A stretch of DNA of 64,000 nt. It comes from Mesorhizobium sp. GTDB lineage: Bacteria > Pseudomonadota > Alphaproteobacteria > Rhizobiales > Rhizobiaceae. The notes below the pieces were generated by a model. The model saw only the letters and a program-made list of their open reading frames with translations, was not told the origin of the DNA and made no database searches. Where the stretch lies: NCBI RefSeq assembly GCF_023954305.1, contig NZ_JAMLIG010000003.1:310001-374000 (forward strand), in the 5' to 3' direction. Below, one piece after another: positions 24,861 through 33,391 of the stretch (the first letter of the stretch is position 1; each line of letters opens with the position of its first letter). The position numbers and the translations under genes are program-made.

Positions 24861-26469
24861 CCCATTCCTCCACCGCGAAATAGGGTAGCTGCAAGGGCTT
24901 GTCGTCTCCGACCGATGCTGTCTCCGGCGTCACGTCGATCATCTTGCCGCCGCCAAGGTGCTCTCGCCGCGCACCATCTCGCCGCATGGCCTTGGTTATC
25001 CGCGTCGCCTCGTCGATCAGAGCGCGCTGGGCAAGAATCGTCGAAAAGATCAGTTCCTCGTCGAGTGCCCGACGTCCTTCTGCCCGCAGCGCACGGCGCG
25101 CTGCGCGTTGCTCCCACATCGCAATCGGCGGCCGGGTCCGGTCGGCTGGGCGCGCCTCCAGATACCCCTCCCCTGTCGCGACAAACACGCAAGACAGATC
25201 CCGCGGGTCGTATTTGATGGTCAGCCGCTGCCGGTCGCGCCCCATCAGCCAGCGCAGCTCGTCGGACCAGTAGCGGATATGAAACAGATGCAGCCCGTCG
25301 CGTTGCAGGGTGCGCTCTTCGCAAGGCAGGAAATCGATCAGGAAACGTCGCGGATCCGATGGCTTGCGCACCATGACATCGGCAATGCGCGTATTCCACG
25401 CGGCTGCGGGCGGCAGATCCAGCGCCTTGTGGATGCGCGCGTGATAGGCGCCGACAATCTCGAGCGCGAGATAAGTCTCCAACTCCCTGAGCGTCATCAT
25501 CGCCTCGGCTTCCGGATCCACGTCGCCGCGGTCGCGGATGTTCGAGAAGTGTGAGCCCGGGATGAGATGAACCGCCCCCATCATCGTCCCGATCAACCTT
25601 TCGATGTGGCCACCGAAGCGGGGCGTGCCGGGTGGACGGTAGACGAGATCGATACGGTGCTCGGCACAGGCGTGCTCGAAGGCCCGCGCATGGAATTCCG
25701 CGCCATTATCGACATGGATAGTCCTGGGAATTCCGTGTGCCGGCCAATCCGCGGCGATACCCCGTGCTGCCAGCCATGCCGTCTTGTCGATCACGCAATG
25801 GGTCAGGCACAACGCCACGGCCGTCAGCGACGGCGCTTCCAACGACAGGTAGAAACCCATCGCCATCCGCGTGTTGACATCGATCGCTAGGGTCAGCGTC
25901 GGACGGCCGATTGGCAACCGCGTCGCTGGATCGACCACTGTAACGTCGACCCTGGTGTGGTCGATCTGCACAGTGTCGAGTGGAGCGGGCGCTTCCAGTC
26001 CACCTGGCGTTGCCAGGAACACCGGCTCGGATTTGCCAGCGCCTTCGCGGCGCCGCATCAGATCGGCCTGATTTTTCGTCTCCAGCCACCGCCCAAGGCG
26101 ACGGATCGATGGCCGTTGCAGCCCCGCAGCACGACAATCTGCCGCCACTTCTCGCTGAAAACGGCTCAGTGTCGGCTTGCGACGCGTTGCATAGAGCTTC
26201 TCGAAATGACCCTCGACAATGACAAGGACCGCCGGATCCAATGGCTGCATGCCCGCATTCGGGCCACGCCGACGCGGCAACAACGTGCTGGTCCGATCAT
26301 CCTGCCGAAACCGCTTCAGCCAGCGAAACAGGGTCGCGCGGCTGATCCCAAGGTCGCTGATGGCACTCTGGACCTCTGCCTCACCCGGCCGATCAGAAAG
26401 CCTGGCAAGGACCTCGGCGCGACGGCCCGCTTCCCGCCAGCGCTGTTCGTTCTCCATCCCGTCGGACAT
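24853..26469 (-). CDS. tniA: TniA DDE transposase
   Basis: A 538-residue Mu/Tn7-TnsB type transposase. An N-terminal helix-turn-helix reads SDLGISRATLFRWLKRF. The catalytic core carries VQIDHTRVDV (Asp), TIHVDNGAEFHARAFEH (Asp) and GTPRFGGHIERLIGT (Glu), followed by the beta-barrel domain (LTIKYDPRDLSCVFV) and a C-terminal tail likely to contact TniB. All three catalytic acids are present, so the gene looks functional. ATG 26469; the promoter region is within the right-end repeats at 26498-26567. Confidence 0.92.
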   Translation of the reverse strand: MSDGMENEQRWREAGRRAEVLARLSDRPGEAEVQSAISDLGISRATLFRWLKRFRQDDRTSTLLPRRRGPNAGMQPLDPAVLVIVEGHFEKLYATRRKPTLSRFQREVAADCRAAGLQRPSIRRLGRWLETKNQADLMRRREGAGKSEPVFLATPGGLEAPAPLDTVQIDHTRVDVTVVDPATRLPIGRPTLTLAIDVNTRMAMGFYLSLEAPSLTAVALCLTHCVIDKTAWLAARGIAADWPAHGIPRTIHVDNGAEFHARAFEHACAEHRIDLVYRPPGTPRFGGHIERLIGTMMGAVHLIPGSHFSNIRDRGDVDPEAEAMMTLRELETYLALEIVGAYHARIHKALDLPPAAAWNTRIADVMVRKPSDPRRFLIDFLPCEERTLQRDGLHLFHIRYWSDELRWLMGRDRQRLTIKYDPRDLSCVFVATGEGYLEARPADRTRPPIAMWEQRAARRALRAEGRRALDEELIFSTILAQRALIDEATRITKAMRRDGARREHLGGGKMIDVTPETASVGDDKPLQLPYFAVEEWDD

Positions 26470-26497
26470 GGACAGCCTCGTCGTTTGGCTGCAAGTT

Positions 26498-26567
26498 GGT
26501 CTCAGGAATTCCGACTCAGTACCGCGTCCAGTCTCATTTACCCTGAATCGGTCTCATAATTACGACA
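26498..26567 (-). repeat. Right-end transposase-binding repeats of the Tni element
   Basis: GGTCTCAGGAATTC at 26498, CAGTCTCATTTA at 26529 and GTCTCATAATTACGACA ending at 26567 share the GTCTCA core. Their complements match the left-end copies, in particular AATTATGAGA at 22947 and AATTGTGAGAC at 22968. Confidence 0.65.
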
Positions 26568-26588
26568 CGGATAACCCATTGAAATTAA

Positions 26589-27794
26589 ATGAATGGCGAT
26601 CTCAAAAACCCCAACGTTCCGACACACGTCGATCGACCCTCCGGACCGTCCCGCAGCACGGCGGCTGTCGTCGATCTTTTGGAGGCGGAGTCGACCGCCG
26701 ACGACTTACCCGACATCATCGATCTCGTCATGGAGATGGGAAAGGTGTCGGCTCAGCCGCCGGCCGATGCCCCCTCCCCTCTTCCTGCCATCGCGAACCC
26801 GCGCGGGCAGGCCCATCTCGACGCACTCGCGGGCCGGGCGCGCAACTATATCGAGGCGGCGAGATCGACCAACACCCGGCGCGCCTACGCTTCGGACTGG
26901 AAGCAATTTGCTAGCTGGTGTCGGCACCAGGGCGTCGAGATGTTCCCGCCCGATCCGCAAACGGTCGGACTCTACATCACCGCCTGCGCTTCCGGTGCGG
27001 CGACCGGCGACAGGAAGCCGAACGCCGTATCCACCATCGAGCGCCGGCTTTCTTCCCTCTCCTGGAACTATTCGCAACGCGGCCAGCCGCTCGACCGGAA
27101 AGACCGCCATATCGCGACCGTCCTGGCCGGCATTCGCAACAAACACGCCGCCCCGCCCCGCCAGAAAGAGGCGGTGTTGCCGGAAGATCTGATCGCCATG
27201 CTGGAAACGCTCGATCGCGGCACGCTGCGCGGCCTGCGCGATCGCGCCATGCTCTTGCTCGGCTTCGCCGGGGGCCTGCGCCGCTCCGAAATCGTCGGCC
27301 TTGATGTCGGCCGCGACCAGACCGAGGATGCGTCTGGCTGGGTAGAAATCCTGAGCAAAGGCATGCTGGTGACGTTGCGCGGCAAGACCGGCTGGCGCGA
27401 GGTCGAAATCGGACGTGGGTCGTCCGATACGACCTGCCCGGTGGTCGCGCTGGAGACTTGGCTCAAGCTCGCGCGTATCGCCCATGGTCCCCTGTTCCGA
27501 CGGGTGACAGGGCAAGGGAAGACCGTCGGCGCCGAGCGGCTCAACGACCAGGAGGTCGCGCGCCTCGTCAAACGCGCCGCCCTGGCCGCCGGTGTGCGTG
27601 GCGACCTTTCGGAAGGAGAACGTGGAAAGCTCTTTGCCGGCCATTCATTGCGCGCCGGTCTTGCGTCCTCGGCCGAAGTCGACGAGCGCTATGTGCAGAA
27701 GCAACTGGGCCACGCATCGGCCGAGATGACGCGCAAATACCAGCGTCGGCGCGATCGTTTTCGCGTCAATCTCACCAAGGCGTCAGGGCTCTAA
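26589..27794 (+). CDS. Tyrosine recombinase/integrase
   Basis: A 401-residue site-specific recombinase. An N-terminal 75-residue variable head is followed by a SAM-like core-binding domain (STNTRRAYASDWKQFASWCR) and the catalytic domain: Arg231 or 232 in FAGGLRRSEIVGL, His352-x-x-Arg355 in GHSLRAGLA, His375 in LGHASAEM and the nucleophile Tyr384 in TRKYQRRRDRF. All catalytic residues are present. It starts 21 bp outside the Tni element's right end and reads away from it. It could be a dimer-resolution or integration enzyme of the replicon; no attachment site or tRNA is visible. Confidence 0.9.
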   Translation: MNGDLKNPNVPTHVDRPSGPSRSTAAVVDLLEAESTADDLPDIIDLVMEMGKVSAQPPADAPSPLPAIANPRGQAHLDALAGRARNYIEAARSTNTRRAYASDWKQFASWCRHQGVEMFPPDPQTVGLYITACASGAATGDRKPNAVSTIERRLSSLSWNYSQRGQPLDRKDRHIATVLAGIRNKHAAPPRQKEAVLPEDLIAMLETLDRGTLRGLRDRAMLLLGFAGGLRRSEIVGLDVGRDQTEDASGWVEILSKGMLVTLRGKTGWREVEIGRGSSDTTCPVVALETWLKLARIAHGPLFRRVTGQGKTVGAERLNDQEVARLVKRAALAAGVRGDLSEGERGKLFAGHSLRAGLASSAEVDERYVQKQLGHASAEMTRKYQRRRDRFRVNLTKASGL

Positions 27795-27839
27795 AAGCCC
27801 CCTCCCCTCCCCTGTTGCAGCCAAATAGGCAATCCCATA

Positions 27840-27863
27840 TAGTCAGGATAGTCAAAGTAGTCA
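27840..27863 (+). promoter_or_regulatory. Three TAGTCA repeats with 9-bp period before antitoxin gene
   Basis: TAGTCA occurs at 27840-27845, 27849-27854 and 27858-27863, each 9 bp from the next, and ends just before the GGAGG ribosome site of the antitoxin. It looks like an operator array for the Phd/VapB-type antitoxin complex. Confidence 0.45.
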
Positions 27864-27875
27864 CGGAGGCCAGAA

Positions 27876-28142
27876 ATGCTATCTGCACCTAAAGAAGATG
27901 CCAACTGGACCGTTGCCGGGGCCAAAGCCCGGCTGTCGGAGGTCATCGAGCGCGCGCAGTCTACACCTCAAACGATCACGCGGAACGGCAAGCCAAGCGT
28001 CGTGGTTGTCTCGGCCGAGGAATGGCAACGCAAGACGGTGCGCAAGGGCACGCTTGCGGAGTTCCTTATGGATTCGCCGCTGCGCGGCGTCGATCTCGAT
28101 CTCGAGCGTCAGCACGACGAACCGCGTGATCTGCGGCTGTGA
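27876..28142 (+). CDS. Phd/YefM-family antitoxin
   Basis: An 88-residue antitoxin. It reads NWTVAGAKARLSEVIERAQS, then PQTITRNGKPSVVVVSAEEW, the Phd/YefM fold, followed by an acidic flexible tail (LDLERQHDEPRDLRL) that would mask the PIN nuclease. It should dimerise, bind its promoter and neutralise VapC downstream. GGAGG lies 9 nt before ATG 27876. The stop overlaps the toxin start (GTGA). Confidence 0.9.
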   Translation: MLSAPKEDANWTVAGAKARLSEVIERAQSTPQTITRNGKPSVVVVSAEEWQRKTVRKGTLAEFLMDSPLRGVDLDLERQHDEPRDLRL

Positions 28143-28561
28143 GGCTGTTGCTCGATACGAATGTCCTGTCTGAGGTGACGAAGCCGGCGCCGGATACGCG
28201 TGTTCTGGAATGGCTGGACCAGCTCGATGAGGACCGTTCGTTCATCAGCGTGGTGTCGATCGCCGAAATCCGGCGCGGCGTCGCCCTCATGGATCCCGGT
28301 CGCAAGCGCAAGGCACTCGCCGAATGGCTTGCAGAGGATTTGCCGCAACGCTTCGAACACCGCGTTCTTCCAGTCGATGAACCCGTAGCATTGGCCTGGG
28401 GCGATCTGATGGCCCTGGCGAAGCGTCGCGGCCGCGGTCTGTCATCCATGGATGGCTTGATCGCCGCCACCGCGGTTGCGCACAATCTTACCCTGGCGAC
28501 GCGGAACAGGAAGGATTTCGAGGGGTTTGCCTTCGAGCTCTTCGATCCTTGGACTGCCTGA
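28139..28561 (+). CDS. VapC-type PIN-domain ribonuclease toxin
   Basis: A 140-residue PIN protein starting at GTG 28139. Conserved acids are Asp6 in LLLDTNVLSE, Glu in SIAEIRRGV and Asp in GLSSMDGLIAATAVAHNL, then the usual TLATRNRKDFEGF ending. FitB/VapC-type toxins cut tRNA or rRNA. Together with the Phd antitoxin this is a complete stabilisation module, close to repABC. Confidence 0.92.
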   Translation: MRLLLDTNVLSEVTKPAPDTRVLEWLDQLDEDRSFISVVSIAEIRRGVALMDPGRKRKALAEWLAEDLPQRFEHRVLPVDEPVALAWGDLMALAKRRGRGLSSMDGLIAATAVAHNLTLATRNRKDFEGFAFELFDPWTA

Positions 28562-28775
28562 ATCCCGCTCGAAACCCGGCCGGCTGGGAGGGCTGCGTGA
28601 CCGTCTACGCGGTTCCCTCAGGCGTCAAGGGGCTTCTTCGACCGGGCAAAGCGCAACGGCTTGTCCAGCAGGGCCTGAGACGCCATGATTAAATATGCGC
28701 GAACGCAATACCTATCGCGCGCCCTGACTTTAGCCGGATCGGCCGAAGGAAAGGTAAACGCCGGAGCGCGCTGTC

Positions 28776-28985
28776 ATGGAACCCAGGATCGTCGACAGCC
28801 GAGACGATTTCGCACAATGGGCGATCGATCGGGCCAATGCGATCCTGACAGATCAGGGTTCGAATCTGGCCATCGCTTCCCGCCGCGGAGACGAAGCTCA
28901 AATCGGCGAGACGGCTCAGGCGCTGGGTCAAGCAATCGTGGATGCGCTGCTTGAGGCGTTCGACGGTCTAGTGGGCGACGGATGA
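28776..28985 (+). CDS. Small hypothetical protein
   Basis: A 69-residue acidic, helical protein (DFAQWAIDRANAIL, AQIGETAQALGQAIVDALLE). I do not recognise a family. Coding composition matches neighbours. It lies downstream of and convergent with repC. ATG 28776 has GGAGCG 9 nt upstream. The 214 bp before it (28562-28775) hold only a short imperfect GCGCGA/TCGCGC inverted repeat. Confidence 0.5.
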   Translation: MEPRIVDSRDDFAQWAIDRANAILTDQGSNLAIASRRGDEAQIGETAQALGQAIVDALLEAFDGLVGDG

Positions 28986-29057
28986 GCTCCTGGCTCGATC
29001 CACGCGCGCGGCCGTGCCACCGATCAGCCGTCTGTGGACGCACCGATCCATCCGGCA

Positions 29058-30374
29058 TCACGATTTCGGCCTGCGCAGACTGCGAAGAAGCGCGTCCGAC
29101 ACCTCGAGCCGCCCTTCTGTCTTGTCGACATCGTCCCGCGGCCCGCCACGGGTCTGGGCAGCGGTCTTTTCGGCATCGAGTTTGGCGCGCAACAGCGCCA
29201 TCACCATTGGCCAGGCTGAGAATTTCCCGTCGTGGGCCCGGTCCGTCAGGCTGCGCAAATAGCCGCCGGCGCTGTTGATCTGGTCGCCGCGCTGATAGAT
29301 CGCGGCCAGCGTGATCGCCGCCTGGCGCTCGCCCAGCGCCTCGCAGGCCTCTCGCCAGGCGCTGGGGCTGACCCCAAGCATCGGCCGGGCGACCTCCGCC
29401 GCCGCCAGAAAGTCGCGCCAGTTACGGATTTCGCCATCCTTGGCCAGCTCGCGCCAGTTTCCGCAGGCGTCCAGTACGATCCCCAAAGGCAATTCCCGCT
29501 TGGGCAGGCTGTGCAGGTTGTCGTTTTCCGCAGCGGTGCCGCCCGCTTCTTCTTTATCTCCTAAGCCGCTTTCAGATTCAGATATGGAGTTTGGATTTGA
29601 ATTCTGTATGTGGCGACCGGAATGGGACTCATTGGCGTCCAGATTCTGTGTTTTCGTGAAAGATTCCAGCACGTCACGAATTTCGATCCAGAGCAGGTCC
29701 AGGTCCTCGCAGATGTCCTCGAGAAGTTGCCGCGGGGCGGTTCGAGGGAGCCGGACGATAATTCCTTGATAGGTCCGGGTCATCTTGCCCCAATTGCCTG
29801 GAACGCCCTCCTCGATGCCGGCGTCGATCATCTTCACGATGTCCCGGCGCAACAAGGTCAGGCGCTCTCTGGCAGCCTTGTAGGCGCGCTTTTCGGTCTG
29901 AACCATCTCCGCCAATTCGGCGAACTCCTCGGCTCGCGCGATGATCGGCGACAGATCGAAGCCATAGGCCTGCTCGATCTGACCGCCCCTTCCCTTGCGT
30001 GCAAAGCGTTTGCCGTTCGGGCTGTCCCGGCGGATGATCAGCCCGCAATCGACCAGGACGGCCAGATGACGCCGCAATGTTGTCGCCGGCATGCCGTTCG
30101 CTCGGGCCATGAGCTGCTCATTCGACGGCCAGACCACGAGCTCGCCCCCGGCCGAAAGCTCCATACCCCGATGGAAGGACAATAGCGCGTTGAGGATCGC
30201 CAACGCGCGATCCGTGGCGCCGATCAGATCCTTGGCTTCGCGTATGGATTTGAAGACGTGCCATTTTTGAACGCTGGCCCCTTCCGGCATGGCGTTCGCT
30301 GCGACCTGGCTGGCCATCATGGCAAGCGTCATCGGCCGCCGCCCAAAGGGCGTCGTTGTGATATGCGTCTGCAT
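29058..30374 (-). CDS. repC: RepC replication initiator
   Basis: A 438-residue repABC initiator, beginning THITTTPFGRRPMTLAMMAS, which is the typical RepC opening, followed by the winged-helix DNA-binding region (SNEQLMARANGMPATTLRRH, LAVLVDCGLIIRRDSPNGKR). The C-terminal domain has LGVSPSAWREACEALGERQA. RepC binds the origin inside its own gene and starts replication of the plasmid, mainly in cis. Its level is held down by the antisense RNA in the repB-repC gap. ATG 30374. Confidence 0.95.
   Translation of the reverse strand: MQTHITTTPFGRRPMTLAMMASQVAANAMPEGASVQKWHVFKSIREAKDLIGATDRALAILNALLSFHRGMELSAGGELVVWPSNEQLMARANGMPATTLRRHLAVLVDCGLIIRRDSPNGKRFARKGRGGQIEQAYGFDLSPIIARAEEFAELAEMVQTEKRAYKAARERLTLLRRDIVKMIDAGIEEGVPGNWGKMTRTYQGIIVRLPRTAPRQLLEDICEDLDLLWIEIRDVLESFTKTQNLDANESHSGRHIQNSNPNSISESESGLGDKEEAGGTAAENDNLHSLPKRELPLGIVLDACGNWRELAKDGEIRNWRDFLAAAEVARPMLGVSPSAWREACEALGERQAAITLAAIYQRGDQINSAGGYLRSLTDRAHDGKFSAWPMVMALLRAKLDAEKTAAQTRGGPRDDVDKTEGRLEVSDALLRSLRRPKS
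29545..29612. other. AT-rich segment inside repC, likely origin of replication
   Basis: Within an otherwise GC-rich gene, about 68 bp reading TTCTTCTTTATCTCC through GATATGGAGTTTGGATTTGAATTCTG are strongly AT-rich. In repABC replicons oriV lies in such a segment in the middle of repC, at the linker between the two domains; here it encodes a Ser/Asn-rich linker. Assignment rests on position and composition. Confidence 0.55.
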
Positions 30375-30444
30375 CCTTCTTCACCTATTGCTAGGCAAAA
30401 GAAACCTGCTCGCCGAATCGGCGCTCAAACCGACCTGATTGGTC

Positions 30445-30473
30445 TTGACTATGATTCGCGGAAGTGGGATTCT
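30445..30473 (+). promoter_or_regulatory. Promoter of the repABC countertranscribed RNA
   Basis: TTGACT at 30445-30450 and GATTCT at 30468-30473 are separated by 17 nt, directed against the repABC transcript. The -35 box is good and the -10 box weak. Confidence 0.5.
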
Positions 30474-30479
30474 CTCAGT

Positions 30480-30533
30480 CGCCAAACTTAAAGAGAAGGT
30501 CTTCCGGAATTGCCGTTTCGGGGGCCTTTTTCT
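30480..30533 (+). ncRNA. Countertranscribed RNA (inc-alpha) of repABC
   Basis: In the 166-bp repB-repC gap, a rightward transcript from the promoter at 30445 would end at the run CTTTTTC after the GC-rich segment GCCGTTTCGGGGGCC (30512-30526). The predicted length, about 54 nt, and place match the antisense RNA that represses repC and determines incompatibility in this plasmid family. The same DNA on the minus strand forms the repC leader. Ends are estimated. Confidence 0.6.
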
Positions 30534-30540
30534 TTTGCGC

Positions 30541-31551
30541 TCAGTCTCCGTTCGTGGTTGCTCGTTTTTCCAGACGGAAAGCCTCATACAATTCGCCGAG
30601 ATTTTCCGAGAGGTAGTCACCAAACGCTGCTGCGTCGGTCCCCTTCGCCTTGAGGGCGATGGTGAATTTCTTGCCACTGGCCACCATCTCCGCGGCGACA
30701 CGCCCATCAGACGGCGCCCAGCTGCGTTTGGATGGCGCCTGCGCGGTACGGCGGCGCGGCTTGGATGCCTTCAGCTTCGCGACGATCGCATCGAACCGCG
30801 CTTCGCTTGGCATCCCATGAAAATCGGAACTCGATGCCAGAGCCAAGGCAGTGTCGACATTGCCCGGCTTGTCGAGGAGGAGCTTGAGCTCATACCAGCG
30901 ATCACGACCGACAGCCTTCGCGCGGCCGATCGCTTCGAGCAGATCCTTGGGCATCGAGGCGACAGAGAGCATCTTTGAAAGCGTCGGCCGATCGACACCG
31001 ATTGCAGCAAGGGCTGTGGCGTTGTCCTCGTCGAATTTCCGCTGAACGATGTCGGCGGCAAACAGTGCTTTCTCGATGAAGGACGTGTTCGCTCGCGCGT
31101 TGTTTTCCTGTCCCTGGGCGATCACATGATCGCGCTCGGAGATATCCTTGATGACAGCGCGAAGTTTGAGACCAAGCTCTTTTGCGGCGCGCCAGCGGAG
31201 GCGACCGAAGACCAGCATGTAGCGGCCGGGCCGCTGCGGGTGAGGGCGAAGGAGCGCCGGCGAGTTCTGGCCGGAACTGCGGATCGACTCCAACACCTGA
31301 GAGTAGTCGGCCTCGTAATCTTCCTGATCGACGTTGAGCCGGTCGTTGGCGAAAGATTGGTCAACCAGGCCGGGGTCAACCTCGATTATCGTCTCACCCT
31401 CGAGCAGCTTGCCTGCCTGGGCCGCCATTTCGTCGATCGTGCTTATGAGCGAGCGTGATGCCCCCTTAAAAGTGTAGTCTCGTGCAACTGGGCGCTCGGC
31501 GGGAGCGTCGCCGTTGTCCATGATGCTGGCAAAAGGATTTTTCCGCGCCAT
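30541..31551 (-). CDS. repB: RepB, ParB-like partition protein
   Basis: A 336-residue ParB-family protein: MARKNPFASIMDNG start, the ParB N-terminal domain with LLRPHPQRPGRYMLVFGRLRWRAA (the GxRRxxA-like box) and QGQENNARANTSFIEKALFA, then the helix-turn-helix region (GVDRPTLSKMLSVASMPKDL). It binds parS and works with RepA in plasmid partition and autoregulation. I could not find a convincing parS palindrome in the window. It ends 166 bp before repC. Confidence 0.95.
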   Translation of the reverse strand: MARKNPFASIMDNGDAPAERPVARDYTFKGASRSLISTIDEMAAQAGKLLEGETIIEVDPGLVDQSFANDRLNVDQEDYEADYSQVLESIRSSGQNSPALLRPHPQRPGRYMLVFGRLRWRAAKELGLKLRAVIKDISERDHVIAQGQENNARANTSFIEKALFAADIVQRKFDEDNATALAAIGVDRPTLSKMLSVASMPKDLLEAIGRAKAVGRDRWYELKLLLDKPGNVDTALALASSSDFHGMPSEARFDAIVAKLKASKPRRRTAQAPSKRSWAPSDGRVAAEMVASGKKFTIALKAKGTDAAAFGDYLSENLGELYEAFRLEKRATTNGD

Positions 31552-31626
31552 TTGACTAGCACCCCCTTATGCGGCTTATGCGCTTGAATCCGTGGGTTTT
31601 TTTGGCGGCTTTGACGGCAGTCAACA

Positions 31627-32814
31627 TCATAACCGCCCCCATGCCTGGTGGATCAGTCCCTGAATCTCGAAGTTCACGGCATCCATGCTGTCGATCGCCC
31701 GATCATAGGTATCGCGATTGAAGTTCGATCGCTCGACCTCATAGAGCGTCTGCTTAGTGAGGCCGGCGTCAGAAATCGCCGTGGATTTGAGCATCGGGCT
31801 TTTCAGGATTTCCTCGGCAAGCATCGACTGCATGAAGCCGACCATCTGCGCCTGGGGAATGTCCGTGGGCTCGTATCGGGTGATGAGATAACGTAGCCAG
31901 TCCAGCTGGACCTTCGCGCCAGCATTCTTGATGGACTTCATGATATTGCCCAGCATCAGCAGAAACTGACTCATGGACATCAGGTCCAGCATCTGCGGGT
32001 GGACGGTGATCAGAACCGAGGTGGCGGCCGACAGTGCCGACAGCGTCAGATAGCCAAGCTGCGGAGGGCAATCGACGACCACGACGTCGTAGCGCTCACT
32101 GACCGAATCCAATGCCCGGGCGACCCTCGTGAAGAACCGCTTTCCTTCCTGAGACGGAGACTGCATGGCAAGCGGCGTCTCGTACTCATATTCCTGCAGC
32201 TCCAGGTTTGCCGGGATGATGTCGAGCAAGGGGAAGTTCGTCTTGCGGATGACATCTTCGGCCGGGGCGGGGTTGTCGTACCGGATCGCGTCGTAGAGGG
32301 AAGGGTTCTTGTCGAGTTCCGGCTGGAAGCCATGGAGGGCTGAAAGCGAAGCCTGCGGATCGAGATCCACCGTCAGGACCCTGTGACCGGTGAGCGCCAG
32401 GTGCTGCGCGAGGTGCGCAGTGGTGGTGGTCTTTCCCGATCCACCCTTGAAGTTGACGACCGCAATGACCTGCAGCTTCTCGCCAGGTTTGCGGTAGGGT
32501 ACGTACTTCTTGGAATCCGATCGCCCGTGCTTATCGAGATAGTCCCGAAGCTCGGTCATCTGCTCGGCCGCGTAAAAGCGCCGCCCGCCGGCACCGACGA
32601 AAGGCTCAGGACCTTTCTTTTCAAGATGGAGGCGCTTCAGATTGTTCGGACTGATCCCAAGATAGTGTGCGACTTCGGCCATCGAGAACCGCCGAAGGGT
32701 CTTCTGTCCCTCCGTCGGAAACTTCTCGACGCGCAATTGGTCGAGCTTGCGCGAGATCTCGGCCCCCTGGGCAAGGATCTTGTCGTCAAACTCAAAACTT
32801 GGGAGAAATGCCAT
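31627..32814 (-). CDS. repA: RepA, ParA-like partition ATPase
   Basis: A 395-residue ParA-type ATPase. After an N-terminal winged helix (RRFSMAEVAHYLGISPNNLK) comes the deviant Walker A KGGSGKTTTT at 123-132, then LTVDLDPQASLSAL and VVVDCPPQLGYLTL. It drives plasmid segregation and represses the repABC promoter with RepB. ATG 32814 (AFLPSFEFDDKIL) is preferred since homology begins there; a TTG at 32904 would add 30 unusual residues. RepB starts 75 bp downstream. Confidence 0.95.
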   Translation of the reverse strand: MAFLPSFEFDDKILAQGAEISRKLDQLRVEKFPTEGQKTLRRFSMAEVAHYLGISPNNLKRLHLEKKGPEPFVGAGGRRFYAAEQMTELRDYLDKHGRSDSKKYVPYRKPGEKLQVIAVVNFKGGSGKTTTTAHLAQHLALTGHRVLTVDLDPQASLSALHGFQPELDKNPSLYDAIRYDNPAPAEDVIRKTNFPLLDIIPANLELQEYEYETPLAMQSPSQEGKRFFTRVARALDSVSERYDVVVVDCPPQLGYLTLSALSAATSVLITVHPQMLDLMSMSQFLLMLGNIMKSIKNAGAKVQLDWLRYLITRYEPTDIPQAQMVGFMQSMLAEEILKSPMLKSTAISDAGLTKQTLYEVERSNFNRDTYDRAIDSMDAVNFEIQGLIHQAWGRL

Positions 32815-33391
32815 CTCCGCTTTGCCCCCGAATGAGAAAATAGCGCCATATTCGACCTTTCGGCCAATCTGGCGCCAGTATGAGCGATTCCCTTTCTCTG
32901 GCAAGCGATTTTGGGTTAACGAAACCTTAACGACATGCCCCGGTCCACTCCAATAAGATCACTCAGCAGAGCCTCACAGTCCGGATCCGCGGCGTCGAAA
33001 GTTACGTTTTCCAGCGTTTTCAATCGCTTACTTACTCCGAGGTTGGCATTCCGGGAGAACATTCAATGCCACGTGCCGCTGGCTTGATCCATGCAGAACC
33101 CTGAGGAGTTTCACAGTCGTGCATTGCGTCAAACTGGGTGAGTCGGCGCGACTGCCGCTTCCTTACGACGACTCACTTTCACCCGAGAACAGCTGCCTCT
33201 TAGCCGGCTATATGGCGTCCACGGTGACTCAAAGATCATTGACCGGCGGACGCGGCGAGTAGACAACCACAATCCCCTCCGATCGATCGTCTTTCTCGGC
33301 AGAGGCAACTATCACCGACGTGAATCCCTCGCGCCCAAACGATTCAGCCAATGAATTGGACGTGGGCACCGGAAGTCGGTGACAATCAGAC
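32815..33391. promoter_or_regulatory. Upstream region of repA, no gene
   Basis: These 577 bp contain no recognisable gene. They must hold the repABC promoter, read leftward. An inverted repeat GTGAGTCG/CGACTCAC at 33138-33145 and 33169-33176 with a 23-nt spacer, and two GAAAACG copies near 33010-33025 on the minus strand, are the only structures I noticed. No GTTnnnnnnnnnnAAC-type parS palindrome stood out. Confidence 0.4.

Larger units (their letters stand above)
22891..26567 (-). mobile_element. TniABQ transposition module (Tn5053/Tn7-like) with multi-repeat ends
   Basis: Three genes tniA-tniB-tniQ in tight order are bounded by inverted multi-copy repeats. On the left, TGTCG begins at 22891, and TGAGAC/TGAGAT copies end near 22917, 22957, 22980 and 23005. 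On the right, read inward from 26567, the end is TGTCGTAATTATGAGACC, with further copies at 26529-26540 and 26498-26511. Such arrays are transposase (TnsB/TniA) binding sites. No 5-bp duplication is seen (GAGCG left, CGGAT right), so the outer limits are provisional. No resolvase or cargo gene lies within. Confidence 0.65.

Noticed and set aside
26568..27794. Treating the tyrosine recombinase as part of the Tni element
   Set aside because: It starts 21 bp outside the right-end repeats, and TniABQ elements use a TniR serine resolvase or none.
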